Of a stretch of DNA of 64,000 nucleotides, positions 53,300-62,712 are shown piece by piece. The translations under genes and the position numbers were made by a program. The first letter of the stretch is position 1; every line of letters begins with the position of its first letter. The DNA is from Pseudonocardia alaniniphila (GTDB lineage: Bacteria > Actinomycetota > Actinomycetes > Mycobacteriales > Pseudonocardiaceae), in contig NZ_JAKXMK010000033.1 of NCBI RefSeq assembly GCF_022524485.1, positions 41,543-105,542 on the forward strand, written 5' to 3'. The notes under the pieces were generated by a model, which was given only the letters and a program-made list of their open reading frames with translations, made no database searches and was not told where the DNA came from.

Positions 53300-53992
53300 A
53301 TGGTGACTATGTCGCGGGCCACCGAGGACTACCTCAAGGCGATATACCACCTCGCCCATCGCGAAGGCCCGGTCACCACCGGCCAGCTGGCCCACGAGCT
53401 GCACGTCTCGTCCCCGTCGGTCTCATCCATGGTCAAGCGCCTGGAGGACGGCGAGCTGATCACCCGGCCGGACCATCGATCACTGCAGCTCACCGCCAGC
53501 GGGGAACGCGCTGCGCTCCGCGTGGTGCGTCGCCACCGCCTGCTGGAGACCTTCCTCGCCCGCACGCTCGGCGTGCCGTGGGACGAGGTGCACGCCGAGG
53601 CCGAGCTGCTGGAGCACGCCCTGTCCGAGCGGCTCGAGGAGCGCATCGACGCCGCGCTCGGCCACCCCACCCACGACCCCCACGGCGACCCCATCCCGCC
53701 GCGCGAGGGGCCGCACGAGGAGAACTGGGGCGAGGCGCTGTCCACCGTGCCGGCCGGTCGGCGGTTCCTCGTCGAACGCGTCTCCGACCGTGACAGTGCG
53801 GCGCTGCGCTACCTCGGCGACCTCGGGGTCGTGCCCGGCGTCGTCGTCGGCGTCGAGGAGCAGGCCCCGTTCGGAGGTCCGCGCTGGGTGCGGATCGGCG
53901 ACGAGCGTCATCCCCTCGGTGACCCACTCACGAGGTTGGTGCACGGCCACGTCGTCGACGAGTCCCCCGGCGTCGAAGTGCCGCAGTCGTGA
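53300..53992 (+). CDS. mntR: DtxR-family manganese/iron-dependent regulator
   Basis: The product is 230 aa. ATG 53300 fits a leaderless start; ATG 53309 (MSRATEDYLKAIYHLA) is the alternative. The N-terminal winged helix (LAHELHVSSPSVSSMVKRLE), the metal-binding/dimerisation domain (VHAEAELLEHALSERLEERI, LGHPTHDPHGDPIPP) and a C-terminal FeoA/SH3-like domain (YLGDLGVVPGVVVGVEEQAP) follow the three-domain DtxR/IdeR plan. The downstream gene is a manganese transporter sharing a 4-base ATG/GTG overlap, so this member is likely an MntR that represses both when Mn2+ is plentiful. Confidence 0.9.
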   Translation: MVTMSRATEDYLKAIYHLAHREGPVTTGQLAHELHVSSPSVSSMVKRLEDGELITRPDHRSLQLTASGERAALRVVRRHRLLETFLARTLGVPWDEVHAEAELLEHALSERLEERIDAALGHPTHDPHGDPIPPREGPHEENWGEALSTVPAGRRFLVERVSDRDSAALRYLGDLGVVPGVVVGVEEQAPFGGPRWVRIGDERHPLGDPLTRLVHGHVVDESPGVEVPQS

Positions 53993-55251
53993 CGGCCACG
54001 CAGCCCGCCCCGTCCACCATCGAGGAACTGCGGGCCCGCGGCAGAGTACGGGGCCGGCTCGCCTTCTTCGGCCCGGCGATCGTCGCCGCGATCGCCTACG
54101 TCGACCCCGGCAACTTCGCCACGAACTTCTCGGCAGGCGCCGAGTTCGGCTACCTGCTGCTGTGGGTGATCGTCGCCGCCAACCTGCTGGCGATGCTCAT
54201 CCAGACGCTCTCGGCCAAGCTCGGGCTGGCCACCGGGCGCAACCTGCCGGAGATGTGCCGCGAGCGGTTCCCGCGGCCGGTGACCCGTGTGATGTGGGTG
54301 CAGGCCGAGCTCGTGGCCATCGCCACCGACCTGGCCGAGGTGATCGGCGGGGCGATCGCGCTGCACCTGCTGTTCGGGATCCCGCTGCTCACCGGCGGGG
54401 TGATCACCGGGATCGTCGCGTTCGCGCTGCTCGGCCTCCAGGGCCGCGGCTACCGGCCGTTCGAGCTGGCCATCGCGGGCCTCTTCGGCGTCATCCTGCT
54501 CGGGTTCCTCAGCACGGTGCTGCGCATCGGCGTCGACCCCAGCGCAGCCGCCGCCGGGCTCGTCCCCCGTTTCGAGGGCACCGACAGCCTGTTGCTGGCC
54601 ACGGGGATCCTCGGGGCCACCGTGATGCCCCACGTCATCTACCTGCACTCCGCGCTCACCAACACCCGCGTCCCGGCCACCACCGTGAGCGAACGGCGCT
54701 TCCTGCTCCGCTACCAGCAGATCGACGTCCTCATCGGGATGGGGCTGGCCGGGCTGGTCAACGCGTCGATGCTCGTGATCTCCGCGGCGCTGTTCTTCGG
54801 CAGCGGCGTGCCGGACACCGACACCCTGGAGGGCGTCTACGCGGGCCTGGCCCGGGTGCTCGACCAGCCGGCCGCGTTCGCATTCGCGCTGGCCCTGCTG
54901 GCCTCGGGCTTCGCCTCGTCCGGGGTGGGCACCTATGCGGGGCAGGTGGTGATGCAGGGGTTCATCCGGCGCCGGATCCCGCTCCTGCTGCGCAGGCTCC
55001 TCACCCTCGCCCCCGCGCTCGTGGTGCTGGGCATCGGCGTGGACCCCACCGAGGCGCTGGTGCTCTCGCAGGTGGTGCTGTCGTTCGGCATCCCGTTCGC
55101 GCTGGTGCCGCTCGTGCTGCTCACCCGCAATCGCGACATCATGGCCGAGCTGGTCAACCGGCGGCTCACCACCACGGTCGCCGGGCTCGCCGCGGCGGTG
55201 ATCATCCTCCTGAACGGCTTCCTCATCTGGCGGACGATCTCCGGGGTCTGA
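53989..55251 (+). CDS. mntH: Nramp-family divalent metal (Mn2+) transporter
   Basis: The product is 420 aa with about 11 transmembrane helices. TM1 metal-binding motif DPGNFATN and the TM6 motif MPHVIYLHSAL are intact, the hallmark of proton-coupled Mn2+/Fe2+ importers. GTG 53989 overlaps the mntR stop by 4 bases, so the two are translationally coupled. It ends 1 base from the convergent ddl stop. Confidence 0.95.
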   Translation: MTATQPAPSTIEELRARGRVRGRLAFFGPAIVAAIAYVDPGNFATNFSAGAEFGYLLLWVIVAANLLAMLIQTLSAKLGLATGRNLPEMCRERFPRPVTRVMWVQAELVAIATDLAEVIGGAIALHLLFGIPLLTGGVITGIVAFALLGLQGRGYRPFELAIAGLFGVILLGFLSTVLRIGVDPSAAAAGLVPRFEGTDSLLLATGILGATVMPHVIYLHSALTNTRVPATTVSERRFLLRYQQIDVLIGMGLAGLVNASMLVISAALFFGSGVPDTDTLEGVYAGLARVLDQPAAFAFALALLASGFASSGVGTYAGQVVMQGFIRRRIPLLLRRLLTLAPALVVLGIGVDPTEALVLSQVVLSFGIPFALVPLVLLTRNRDIMAELVNRRLTTTVAGLAAAVIILLNGFLIWRTISGV

Positions 55252-55252
55252 G

Positions 55253-56365
55253 TCAGCGCAGGCCCGTGCCCCGCGCGAGCGCCGTCTCCACGAGTGTGGT
55301 GAGCAGCGTCGGGTAGTCGAGGCCGGTCACCGCCCACGCCCGAGGGAACATCGAGATCGAGGTGAATCCGGGCATGGTGTTCACCTCGTTGACGGTGACC
55401 TCGCCGTTCGGCCCGACGAAGAAGTCGACACGCGCCAGACCCTGGCCGTCGAGCGCCCGGAACGCGGCCACGGCCAGCTCCCGCAACCGCTCGGACTCCG
55501 CGTCGCCCAGCTTGGCGGGGATGTCGAACTCGCAGACGTCGTCGAGGTACTTGGCCTCGAAGTCGTAGAACTCGGGGGTGGCGCCGCCTGCACCGGGGCC
55601 GACGATCCGGATCTCGGCGGGCACGCTCGCCCGCACGGTGCCGTCCGGGAACTCCAGGACGGCGACCTCGACCTCGCGGCCCTCGATCGCGGCCTCCACC
55701 AGCACCTTCGGGTCGTGCTCGCGGGCCGTGGCGATCGCGTCGGGCAGATCGGCCCAGTCGGTGACCCGCGTGATCCCGACCGACGACCCGGCCCTCGCGG
55801 GCTTCACGAACACCGGAAGTCCCAAGCGATCGCGTTGCTCGGGCGTGAGGGTGTCGGTGCCGCGCCGGAGCACCACGAGATCGCCGATGGGCAGGCCGCC
55901 GGCCGCCAGCAGCTTCTTGGTGAACTCCTTGTCCATGCCGGCCGCGCTCGCGAGCACACCCGCGCCGACGTAGGGCACCCCGGCCATCTCCAGCAGGCCC
56001 TGAATCGTGCCGTCCTCGCCGAAGGGGCCGTGCAGCACCGGGAACACGACGTCGACCCCGGAGAAGACCTCGCCTGCGCGGTCCTGGTCGAGGACGACGA
56101 GCCCGCCGCGCGTCGGGTCACCGGGCAGCGCGAGCGCGGTGCGCGACTCGTCGACGGACGGGAGCTCGCGGCCCGAGATCACCAGCTGACGCGGGTCGTC
56201 CGTGCCCAGCACCCAGGCCCCGGACCTGGTGATGCCGACCGGCACGACCTCGTAGCGTTCGCGGTCGAGGTGCGAGAGCACCGACCCGGCGGAGATGCAG
56301 GAGATGGCGTGCTCGCTGCTGCGGCCGCCGAACACCACGGCCACCCGCACCTTGTCCCGGCTCAT
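55253..56365 (-). CDS. ddl: D-alanine--D-alanine ligase
   Basis: The product is 370 aa from ATG 56365. It joins two D-Ala residues with ATP for peptidoglycan synthesis. The ATP-grasp enzyme shows VVFGGRSSEHAISCISAGSV, FPVLHGPFGEDGTIQGLLEM, PVFVKPARAGSSVGITRVTD and the C-terminal metal-binding NEVNTMPGFTSISMFPRAW. An R-rich insertion is absent, and length is normal for actinobacterial Ddl. It lies convergent with mntH; in mycobacteria ddl directly follows the DUF3515 gene, so mntRH is an insertion here. Confidence 0.96.
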   Translation of the reverse strand: MSRDKVRVAVVFGGRSSEHAISCISAGSVLSHLDRERYEVVPVGITRSGAWVLGTDDPRQLVISGRELPSVDESRTALALPGDPTRGGLVVLDQDRAGEVFSGVDVVFPVLHGPFGEDGTIQGLLEMAGVPYVGAGVLASAAGMDKEFTKKLLAAGGLPIGDLVVLRRGTDTLTPEQRDRLGLPVFVKPARAGSSVGITRVTDWADLPDAIATAREHDPKVLVEAAIEGREVEVAVLEFPDGTVRASVPAEIRIVGPGAGGATPEFYDFEAKYLDDVCEFDIPAKLGDAESERLRELAVAAFRALDGQGLARVDFFVGPNGEVTVNEVNTMPGFTSISMFPRAWAVTGLDYPTLLTTLVETALARGTGLR

Positions 56366-56610
56366 GACGTCCGAGACTAGGCGGGCGGACCCGGTGGCAC
56401 CGATCGGGGCCGCCTTCGATCAGGGGATCGTGCCGACTTGGCCACCGAGTTGGCCAAGATGGGGTCCATGGTCGAAGTCGGCCCTCCCCGAACACCTGCA
56501 GCGAGCCGTCGATCCGAGGCTCTGAGCGTCGGTCCGACCCGGACGCGACGAACCGTGGAAATGGCGCAATCTGCCTGCGTACGGCGGTAGATCGGCTCGA
56601 CGGTCCACAA

Positions 56611-56616
56611 TAGATT
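56611..56616 (+). promoter_or_regulatory. Probable -10 of a leaderless lipoprotein transcript
   Basis: TAGATT at 56611-56616 fits TANNNT and ends 8 bases before ATG 56625, which lacks a Shine-Dalgarno. Confidence 0.45.
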
Positions 56617-56624
56617 TCCATCGC

Positions 56625-57089
56625 ATGCGACTGCGTGTGGTGCTCGTCGGCCTGGTTGCGGCCACGGCCCTCGTCGGGTGCACCTCCAGCGGAGAGACGC
56701 CGCAGGCCACCGGTGCCCCGCCCACCACCGCGCCGGTTGCGCAGGACACGACCACGGCGACCGCGCCGACCACCGTTGCGACAGCGACCACCGCGGTAAC
56801 GGCCGCGCCCGACGCTGTGGCGTTCTTCAAGGCCCAGGAGCCGGCCTGCCGGGCGGAGGCGGAGCGGGTCGGCAACCCCGTGGTCGACCCCGCCCGGTTC
56901 GCCGGCGCGAAGCTCGTCCAGCAGAACGCCGACGGCACCGCGCTCATCGAGGACGGCGAGGGCACGCAGCTGATCGTCGACGTCTCCGGCGGGAAGGTCC
57001 TGCCCTCGAGCGGCAACCCCGAGGACTTCATGCCCGACCCCTACGGCTTCGGCTGCCCGCCCGAGGTCTTCGTCGGCACCGTGGCCTGA
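56625..57089 (+). CDS. Putative lipoprotein
   Basis: The product is 154 aa. The signal peptide (MRLRVVLVGLVAATALVGC) ends in a lipobox, LVGC, so Cys19 is lipidated and the protein anchored outside the membrane. Residues ~20-62 are a Thr/Ala/Pro-rich linker; the C-terminal ~90 residues contain two cysteines (EPACRAEA and GFGCPPEVF) likely to form a disulfide, in a domain I do not recognise. It lies between ddl and the isocitrate lyase-family gene. Confidence 0.82.
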   Translation: MRLRVVLVGLVAATALVGCTSSGETPQATGAPPTTAPVAQDTTTATAPTTVATATTAVTAAPDAVAFFKAQEPACRAEAERVGNPVVDPARFAGAKLVQQNADGTALIEDGEGTQLIVDVSGGKVLPSSGNPEDFMPDPYGFGCPPEVFVGTVA

Positions 57090-57120
57090 CCCTCGACCAT
57101 TCCGTTCGCGACGGCCCGGT

Positions 57121-58014
57121 TCAGCCGCCCCAGCGCTGCTCCAGATCGAGCACCTCGGGCAGCCCGATGAAGTCGGTGAACTCGCCGAATGCCGGGAGCC
57201 CCGACAACGCCGCGGCCGGTGTGCCGTCGGCCCGGATCGTCGCCAGCAGGGACCGGATGGCGGTGGTCGCTGCCAGCAGGGTGCCGATCGGATAGAGGAC
57301 CAGTGCGAACCCGAGGTCGCCGATCCGCTCCAGTGGGATCGGCGGGGTGCGGCCACCCTCGGCCCAGTTGAAGACCAGCGGAGCCACGCCCTTCAGCTCC
57401 TGCGCCACCCGCGCGATGTCGTCCTCGCTGGTCGGCGCCTCGACGAACAGCATGTCCGCGCCCGCCTCGGCGTACGCACGCGCCCGCGTGATCGCTGCGT
57501 CCAGCCCCTCGACGGCTGCGGCATCGGTGCGGGCGATGATCACGAGATCGGGATCGCGGCGGGCGGCCACGGCAGCATGCAGCTTGCCCACCATCTCCGC
57601 GACAGGGACCACGGCCTTGCCGCTCATGTGGCCGCACTTCTTCGGCATGACCTGGTCCTCGAGGTGGATCCCGGCCACGCCCGCCTGCTCGTAGGCCTGC
57701 ACCGTGCGCACCACGTTGATCGCGTTGCCGTAGCCGGTGTCGGCGTCCGCGATCACCGGGACGTCCACCGCTGCGACGATGCGCCGGGCGTTGTCGATCA
57801 TCTCGGCGGCGGAGAGGAGCCCGACGTCGGGGCGCCCGATGAGGGACGCGGTGGTGCCGAAGCCGGTCATGTACACGACGTCGAACCCGGCCTCCTCCAC
57901 GAGCCGGGCCGAGAGCGCGTCGTAGGCGCCGGGGGCGGACACGGGCTGCGGCCCGGCCAGCAGTTCGCGCAGCCGAGCCCGGGGCGCGGCGGGTTGTCGC
58001 AACAGGTTTCCCAC
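57121..58014 (-). CDS. Isocitrate lyase/PEP mutase superfamily enzyme
   Basis: GTG 58014 follows GGGAGG by 7 bases; the open frame continues upstream through the divergent promoter region. The product is 297 aa. The TIM-barrel family shows the Mg-binding DADTGYGNAINVVRTV and the catalytic-loop Cys in MPKKCGHMSGK, so lyase chemistry (2-methylisocitrate-, oxaloacetate- or phosphonate-type) is expected rather than mutase. The exact substrate cannot be read. It is divergent from the GntR-hyuAB operon and probably controlled by the same regulator. Confidence 0.88.
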   Translation of the reverse strand: MGNLLRQPAAPRARLRELLAGPQPVSAPGAYDALSARLVEEAGFDVVYMTGFGTTASLIGRPDVGLLSAAEMIDNARRIVAAVDVPVIADADTGYGNAINVVRTVQAYEQAGVAGIHLEDQVMPKKCGHMSGKAVVPVAEMVGKLHAAVAARRDPDLVIIARTDAAAVEGLDAAITRARAYAEAGADMLFVEAPTSEDDIARVAQELKGVAPLVFNWAEGGRTPPIPLERIGDLGFALVLYPIGTLLAATTAIRSLLATIRADGTPAAALSGLPAFGEFTDFIGLPEVLDLEQRWGG

Positions 58015-58029
58015 GTCCAACCTCCCAAT

Positions 58030-58102
58030 TTGTATACAACAAGTTAAGGCATGGCGGCCATGCTTTGCCATGGGACGACCGGTGGGCCTATTTTGCACAC
58101 AA
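58030..58102. promoter_or_regulatory. Pair of GntR-type operators in the divergent promoter
   Basis: TTGTATACAA (58030-58039) is a perfect 10-base palindrome of the kind bound by FadR/FCD-type GntR regulators. TTGCACACAA (58093-58102) is an imperfect second copy with the same TTG/CAA ends. They flank the space between the isocitrate lyase-family gene and the GntR gene. Confidence 0.65.
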
Positions 58103-58119
58103 TCAGCCGAGGAGGGTGT

Positions 58120-58776
58120 GTGACGAGGGCGTCGGAACGGGCCGTGGGCGCGGTGCGGGAGCTGATCTTGCGCGGTGACCTCACCGCTGGTACCCGTCTC
58201 GGCGAGGTGGAGCTGGCCGAACGTCTCGGCGTGAGCCGCACGCCGGTGCGCGAGGCGCTGGGCAGGCTGGCCGCGGAGGGCCTGGTCGAGATCGTTCCCA
58301 ACCGCGGTGCGCGCGTGGCCAGCTGGACGGTGGCCGAACTGGAGGGCGTGTTCGACCTGCGGTCGGCGCTCGAACCCCGGATCACCGCGCTCGCGGTCCC
58401 ACGCGCCGACGCCACCGACATCACCGTCCTCGACGAGTTGGCGCGCACGATGCTCGACGTGGGCCTGCCCGGGCCGGACCAGGACCTCGACGCCCTCGTG
58501 CCGCTCAACCGCAGGTTCCACGACCGGCTGGTGGTGGTCGCCGCCCAGCCCGCGCTCGCCACCGCGCTCGCCGGCGCCATCCATGCCCCGATCCAGCTGC
58601 GCAACTTCCACGCCTACGACGACGCCTCGCTGCGCCGCAGCCTGGCCCACCACGTCGAGATCGTCGCCGCGATCCGGGCGGGCGATCCGACGTGGGCGCA
58701 GGCCGTCATGACCGCACACATCCAGAACGCCCGCACCGTGATGCTGCGGGTCGCTCGTGAGCAGGAGGCTCCATGA
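58120..58776 (+). CDS. GntR-family regulator (FCD/FadR subfamily)
   Basis: I chose GTG 58120 because GAGGAGGG lies just upstream; the longer frame starts 23 codons earlier inside the operator region. The product is 218 aa. The winged helix (LILRGDLTAGTRLGEVELAE, RLGVSRTPVREALGRLAAEG) is followed by an all-helical FCD effector domain containing the metal/ligand residues FDLRSALEPR, LNRRFHDRLV and HHVEIVAAIRAGD. Its stop overlaps the hyuA ATG by 4 bases. It probably controls both divergent units in response to a pathway acid. Confidence 0.93.
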   Translation: MTRASERAVGAVRELILRGDLTAGTRLGEVELAERLGVSRTPVREALGRLAAEGLVEIVPNRGARVASWTVAELEGVFDLRSALEPRITALAVPRADATDITVLDELARTMLDVGLPGPDQDLDALVPLNRRFHDRLVVVAAQPALATALAGAIHAPIQLRNFHAYDDASLRRSLAHHVEIVAAIRAGDPTWAQAVMTAHIQNARTVMLRVAREQEAP

Positions 58777-60830
58777 CCTATCGCCTCGGTGTCGACGTCG
58801 GAGGCACCTTCACCGATGTGTTGCTGGTGGAGGAGGCGAGCGGCACCACATGGCGCGCCAAGACCGCCTCCACGCCGTACGACCAGGCCGTAGGCGTGCT
58901 GAACGGCATCGGCAAGGTGTGCGACGAGGCCGGGATCGCCCTCTCGGACGTCGCCCAGGTGCTGCACGGCACCACGGTGGCCACCAACGCGATCCTGGAG
59001 GGCAAGGGCGCCACCGTCGGGCTGGTCACGACGAAGGGCTTCCGGCAGGTTCTGCAGATCGCGCGCTCCTACGTGCCCGGCGGTCTGGCCGGCTGGATCA
59101 TCTGGCCGAAACCGGAGCCGCTCGCGGCGCTGGAGAACACCGTGGAGGTCGACGAGCGCCTCGCCTCCGACGGCACGGTGATCCGCGATCTCGACGAGGC
59201 CGACGTCCGCACGCAGCTGGCGAAGCTCCACGGGATCGACGCTCTGGCCGTCTCCCTGATCAACTCCTTCGCCGACCCCACCCATGAGCGGCGCATCGCG
59301 CAGATCGCGGCAGAGATGCTCCCCGGCGTGCCGGTCTCGCTCTCCTCCGACGTGCTGCCCGAGCTGCGCGAGTACGAGCGCACGGTCACCACCGTGGCCA
59401 ACGGGTACGTGCAGCCGCAGGTCAAGCGCTATGTCGAGACGCTGTCGGGCAAGCTCGCCGAGGGCGGTGTGGCCGGCGAGCTGGCCATCCTGCGCAGCGA
59501 CGGCGGGCTGTCCACGGCGGACGCCGCGATCGCCGCCCCGGTGACGATGCTGCTCTCGGGGCCTGCGGGCGGCGTCACGGGCGCGGTGTGGACCGCCGAG
59601 CAGTGCGGCTACTCCGACCTGATCACGTTCGACATGGGCGGCACCTCCACCGACGTCGCCCTCGTACAGAACCTCACGCCGCGGATCGGCCGGGAGACGA
59701 AGGTCGGCGACCTGACCGTGCGAGCGTCCAGTGTGGACGTCCGGACGGTCGGGGCGGGCGGCGGCTCCATCGCGCACGTGCCCGAGCTGACGAAGGCGCT
59801 GCGCGTCGGCCCGCAGTCCGCGGGCGCCGACCCCGGGCCCGCCGGATACGGCAAGGGCGGCACCGAGCCGACGGTCACGGACGCGAACGTGGTGCTCGGC
59901 TACCTCCCGTCGGCGCTGGCGGGCGGTGAGATCACCCTCGACGTCGACGCCGCGCGGAACGCCGTCGGCAAGGTCGCGGAAGCGATGGGGCTGCCCACAC
60001 CGGAGGCTGCCGCCGCGGGAATCGTCGACATCGTCAACGAGAACATGCTCGGCGGCCTGCGACTCGTGTCGGTGCAGCAGGGCTTCGACCCGCGCGACTT
60101 CGCGCTCGTCGCGTTCGGCGGCGCGGGCCCGCTGCACGCCAACGCGCTGGGGAAGCTGACCGGCGCGTGGCCGGTGATCGTGCCGCCGTCACCGGGCGTG
60201 CTCTGCGCTCTGGGTGACGCCACCACGTCCAAGCGCAGCGAGTCGGCCCGCACGGTGCTTCGGCGCTTCCACGACCTGACCGGCGACGACCTCGCCGGCA
60301 TCCTGCGCGAGCTGGCCGCCGAGGCGGGCGGGCGGCTCGCCGAGCAGGGCGTCGCCGGGCCCGACCAGACCACGACCTACCAGGTGGACGTCCGCTACCA
60401 CGGCCAAGGCTTCGAGATCGGCATCGACGTCGACCCCCGCTGGCTCGACGACCCCGCGTCGGCGCTCACCACGCTCGCCGGCGCGTTCGACGTGGAGCAC
60501 GAGCGGCTGTTCTCGTTCCTGCTCAGCACCGACCACGAACTGGTCAACGCCCGTGCCACCGTGTCGGGCCCACGCCCGCAGGTGGCGGCCACGCACCTGC
60601 CCGACGGCGACGGCGACCCAGCCGCCGCGCTGCTCGACACGCACCCGATCCACATCTCCGGTGAGTCGGTCAAGGCGAACGTCTACGACCGCACGAAACT
60701 ACGGGCGGGCCACGTGATCACCGGTCCGGCGATCGTCACCGAGATGGACTCCACCACCCTCGTGCTGCCCGGCCACACGGCGACGGTGCACCCGTCCGGC
60801 AGCCTGTTGATCAACCCCGTGGAGGGCTGA
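58773..60830 (+). CDS. hyuA: Hydantoinase/oxoprolinase subunit A
   Basis: The product is 685 aa from ATG 58773 (ATGA overlap with the GntR gene). It has the ASKHA nucleotide-binding fold of HyuA/AcxA (LGVDVGGTFTDVLLVEEASG, VLHGTTVATNAILEGKGATV, TFDMGGTSTDVALVQN, VGAGGGSIAHV). Together with subunit B it performs ATP-dependent ring opening of hydantoin- or oxoproline-like compounds. The third operon gene suggests N-methylhydantoin as substrate. Confidence 0.93.
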   Translation: MTYRLGVDVGGTFTDVLLVEEASGTTWRAKTASTPYDQAVGVLNGIGKVCDEAGIALSDVAQVLHGTTVATNAILEGKGATVGLVTTKGFRQVLQIARSYVPGGLAGWIIWPKPEPLAALENTVEVDERLASDGTVIRDLDEADVRTQLAKLHGIDALAVSLINSFADPTHERRIAQIAAEMLPGVPVSLSSDVLPELREYERTVTTVANGYVQPQVKRYVETLSGKLAEGGVAGELAILRSDGGLSTADAAIAAPVTMLLSGPAGGVTGAVWTAEQCGYSDLITFDMGGTSTDVALVQNLTPRIGRETKVGDLTVRASSVDVRTVGAGGGSIAHVPELTKALRVGPQSAGADPGPAGYGKGGTEPTVTDANVVLGYLPSALAGGEITLDVDAARNAVGKVAEAMGLPTPEAAAAGIVDIVNENMLGGLRLVSVQQGFDPRDFALVAFGGAGPLHANALGKLTGAWPVIVPPSPGVLCALGDATTSKRSESARTVLRRFHDLTGDDLAGILRELAAEAGGRLAEQGVAGPDQTTTYQVDVRYHGQGFEIGIDVDPRWLDDPASALTTLAGAFDVEHERLFSFLLSTDHELVNARATVSGPRPQVAATHLPDGDGDPAAALLDTHPIHISGESVKANVYDRTKLRAGHVITGPAIVTEMDSTTLVLPGHTATVHPSGSLLINPVEG

Positions 60831-60834
60831 GCGC

Positions 60835-62712
60835 ATGGCACGGATCATCGAGACCGCCACCGGCGAGATCGAGAAGACCGCAGTCGACCCCGTCACCCTC
60901 GACCTCATCGAGAACGGGCTGCGCAACGCCCGCTACGAGATGGACGAGGTGCTGTTCCGCACAGCGCTCTCGCCGGGCATCCGGGAGCAGCACGACGAGT
61001 TCCCGCTCATCGGCGACCCCAGCGGGAAAATGGTCGTCGGCCAGTTCGGGCTCTCCGTGCCCGACTTCCTCGAAGGGTTCGACGACACCGTCGAGGAGGG
61101 CGACGTCCTGCTGACGTCCGACCCGTACGCGTGCGGCGCCGCGATCAGCCACGCCAACGACTGGCTGATCGTCATGCCGATCTTCCACGAGGGCCGCGTG
61201 GTGGGCTGGGCGTCGATGTTCGGGCACATGTCCGACGTCGGGGGCAAGACGCCGTGCTCGATGCCCACCGACGCCCGCACGATCTACGAGGAGGGCGTGG
61301 TGATCCCGCCCTTCAAGCTCTATCGCCAGGGCGTGCTCAACGAGGACGCGCTGCGGATCATCCTCAACCAGGTCCGGATGCCGGACTGGAACCGCGCCGA
61401 CCTCAACGGGCTGGTCGCTGCATGTCGGACGGCGGGCCGGCGTGTCGTCGAGATGTGCGAACGGTTCGGCACGGCCACCTACCTGTCCGCGCTCGACGCG
61501 TTGCTGCAGCGCAACTACGACGCGATGAAGGTGCTGCTGGAGATGGTGTTCGAGGAGGGCAAGACCCTCTCGTTCACCGACTACATCTGCGACGACGGCG
61601 TCGGCAACGGCCCCTACGAGCTGAAGCTCTCGCTCACCCGCACCGGCGAGAAGGTGCACCTGGACTTCACCGGGTCGAGCCCGCAGGCCGCCGGGCCGAT
61701 CAACTACTACATCAACGAGAACCTCACCCGGATGTTCTTCGGGATCTACATGATCACGGTGGCCGACCCGCAGATCCTGTGGAACGACGGGTTCTACCCG
61801 CTGGTCGACGTCACGATCCCGGACGGCTCGTACTGGAAGCCGAAGCACCCGGCGTCGCTCAACGGGCGCAACCACGGCATCGGCCGTGTGTTCGACCTGT
61901 TCGGCGGGCTCCTGGGCCAGACCAACCCGGCGCTGCTCAACGCAGCGGGCTTCTCCTCGTCCCCACACTTCATGTACTCGGGGCACTACTCCGGCGGCGA
62001 CCGCAAGGGCGAGTGGTTCCAGCTCTACTCGATCGGCTTCGGCGGCATCCCCGGGCGCCCCCTCGGCGACGGACCCGACGGCCACTCCCTGTGGCCGAGC
62101 TTCGTCAACATCCCGTGCGAGTACCTGGAGTCCTACTACCCGCTGCGGATCGAGAAGTGGGAGACGATCGCCGACACCGGTGGCGCCGGGCTCCATCGTG
62201 GGGGCAACGGCGTCGACGTCGCATACGTGTTCGAGGAGCCGGGCACCATCGCGATCCACGACGACCGGTGGCTCACCTACCCGTGGGGCGTCAACGGCGG
62301 CACACCCGGCGCGCGTGGCACGAAGTGGATCGACCGCGTCGACGGCACCCGCGAGGTGCTCCCCTCGAAGTGCCATGACGTGCCCGTCTTCCCCGGCGAC
62401 GTGCTGCACTTCGTCACGTGGGGCGGGGGCGGCTGGGGCGACCCGCTGGAGCGCGACCCGGCGCTCGTCGCTCTGGAGGTGCGGCGCGGGCTCGTCACGG
62501 CGGCGGGGGCGCAGCGCTATGGCATGGTGGTCTCCGAGGCCGGCGAGGTCGACGACGCAGCCACGGCGGAGCTGCGCAACCGCCTGCGCGCCGACCGTCC
62601 CGCGGAGCTGCCGGTATTCGACATGGGCCCGCCCATCGACGAGCTCCTGGCACGTTGCGAAGCCGAGACCGGCCTGCCTGCCCCGAAGCGCCCGGTCTGG
62701 TCGACCTCATGA
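60835..62712 (+). CDS. hyuB: Hydantoinase/oxoprolinase subunit B
   Basis: The product is 625 aa from ATG 60835, 4 bases after the hyuA stop, with GGAGGG upstream. HyuB-family blocks include NGLRNARYEMDEVLFRTALS, DPYACGAAISHANDWLIVMP, VHLDFTGSSPQAAGPINYYI and FVTWGGGGWGDPLERDPALV. It pairs with HyuA as the catalytic partner. Its stop overlaps the next start by 4 bases. Confidence 0.94.
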   Translation: MARIIETATGEIEKTAVDPVTLDLIENGLRNARYEMDEVLFRTALSPGIREQHDEFPLIGDPSGKMVVGQFGLSVPDFLEGFDDTVEEGDVLLTSDPYACGAAISHANDWLIVMPIFHEGRVVGWASMFGHMSDVGGKTPCSMPTDARTIYEEGVVIPPFKLYRQGVLNEDALRIILNQVRMPDWNRADLNGLVAACRTAGRRVVEMCERFGTATYLSALDALLQRNYDAMKVLLEMVFEEGKTLSFTDYICDDGVGNGPYELKLSLTRTGEKVHLDFTGSSPQAAGPINYYINENLTRMFFGIYMITVADPQILWNDGFYPLVDVTIPDGSYWKPKHPASLNGRNHGIGRVFDLFGGLLGQTNPALLNAAGFSSSPHFMYSGHYSGGDRKGEWFQLYSIGFGGIPGRPLGDGPDGHSLWPSFVNIPCEYLESYYPLRIEKWETIADTGGAGLHRGGNGVDVAYVFEEPGTIAIHDDRWLTYPWGVNGGTPGARGTKWIDRVDGTREVLPSKCHDVPVFPGDVLHFVTWGGGGWGDPLERDPALVALEVRRGLVTAAGAQRYGMVVSEAGEVDDAATAELRNRLRADRPAELPVFDMGPPIDELLARCEAETGLPAPKRPVWSTS

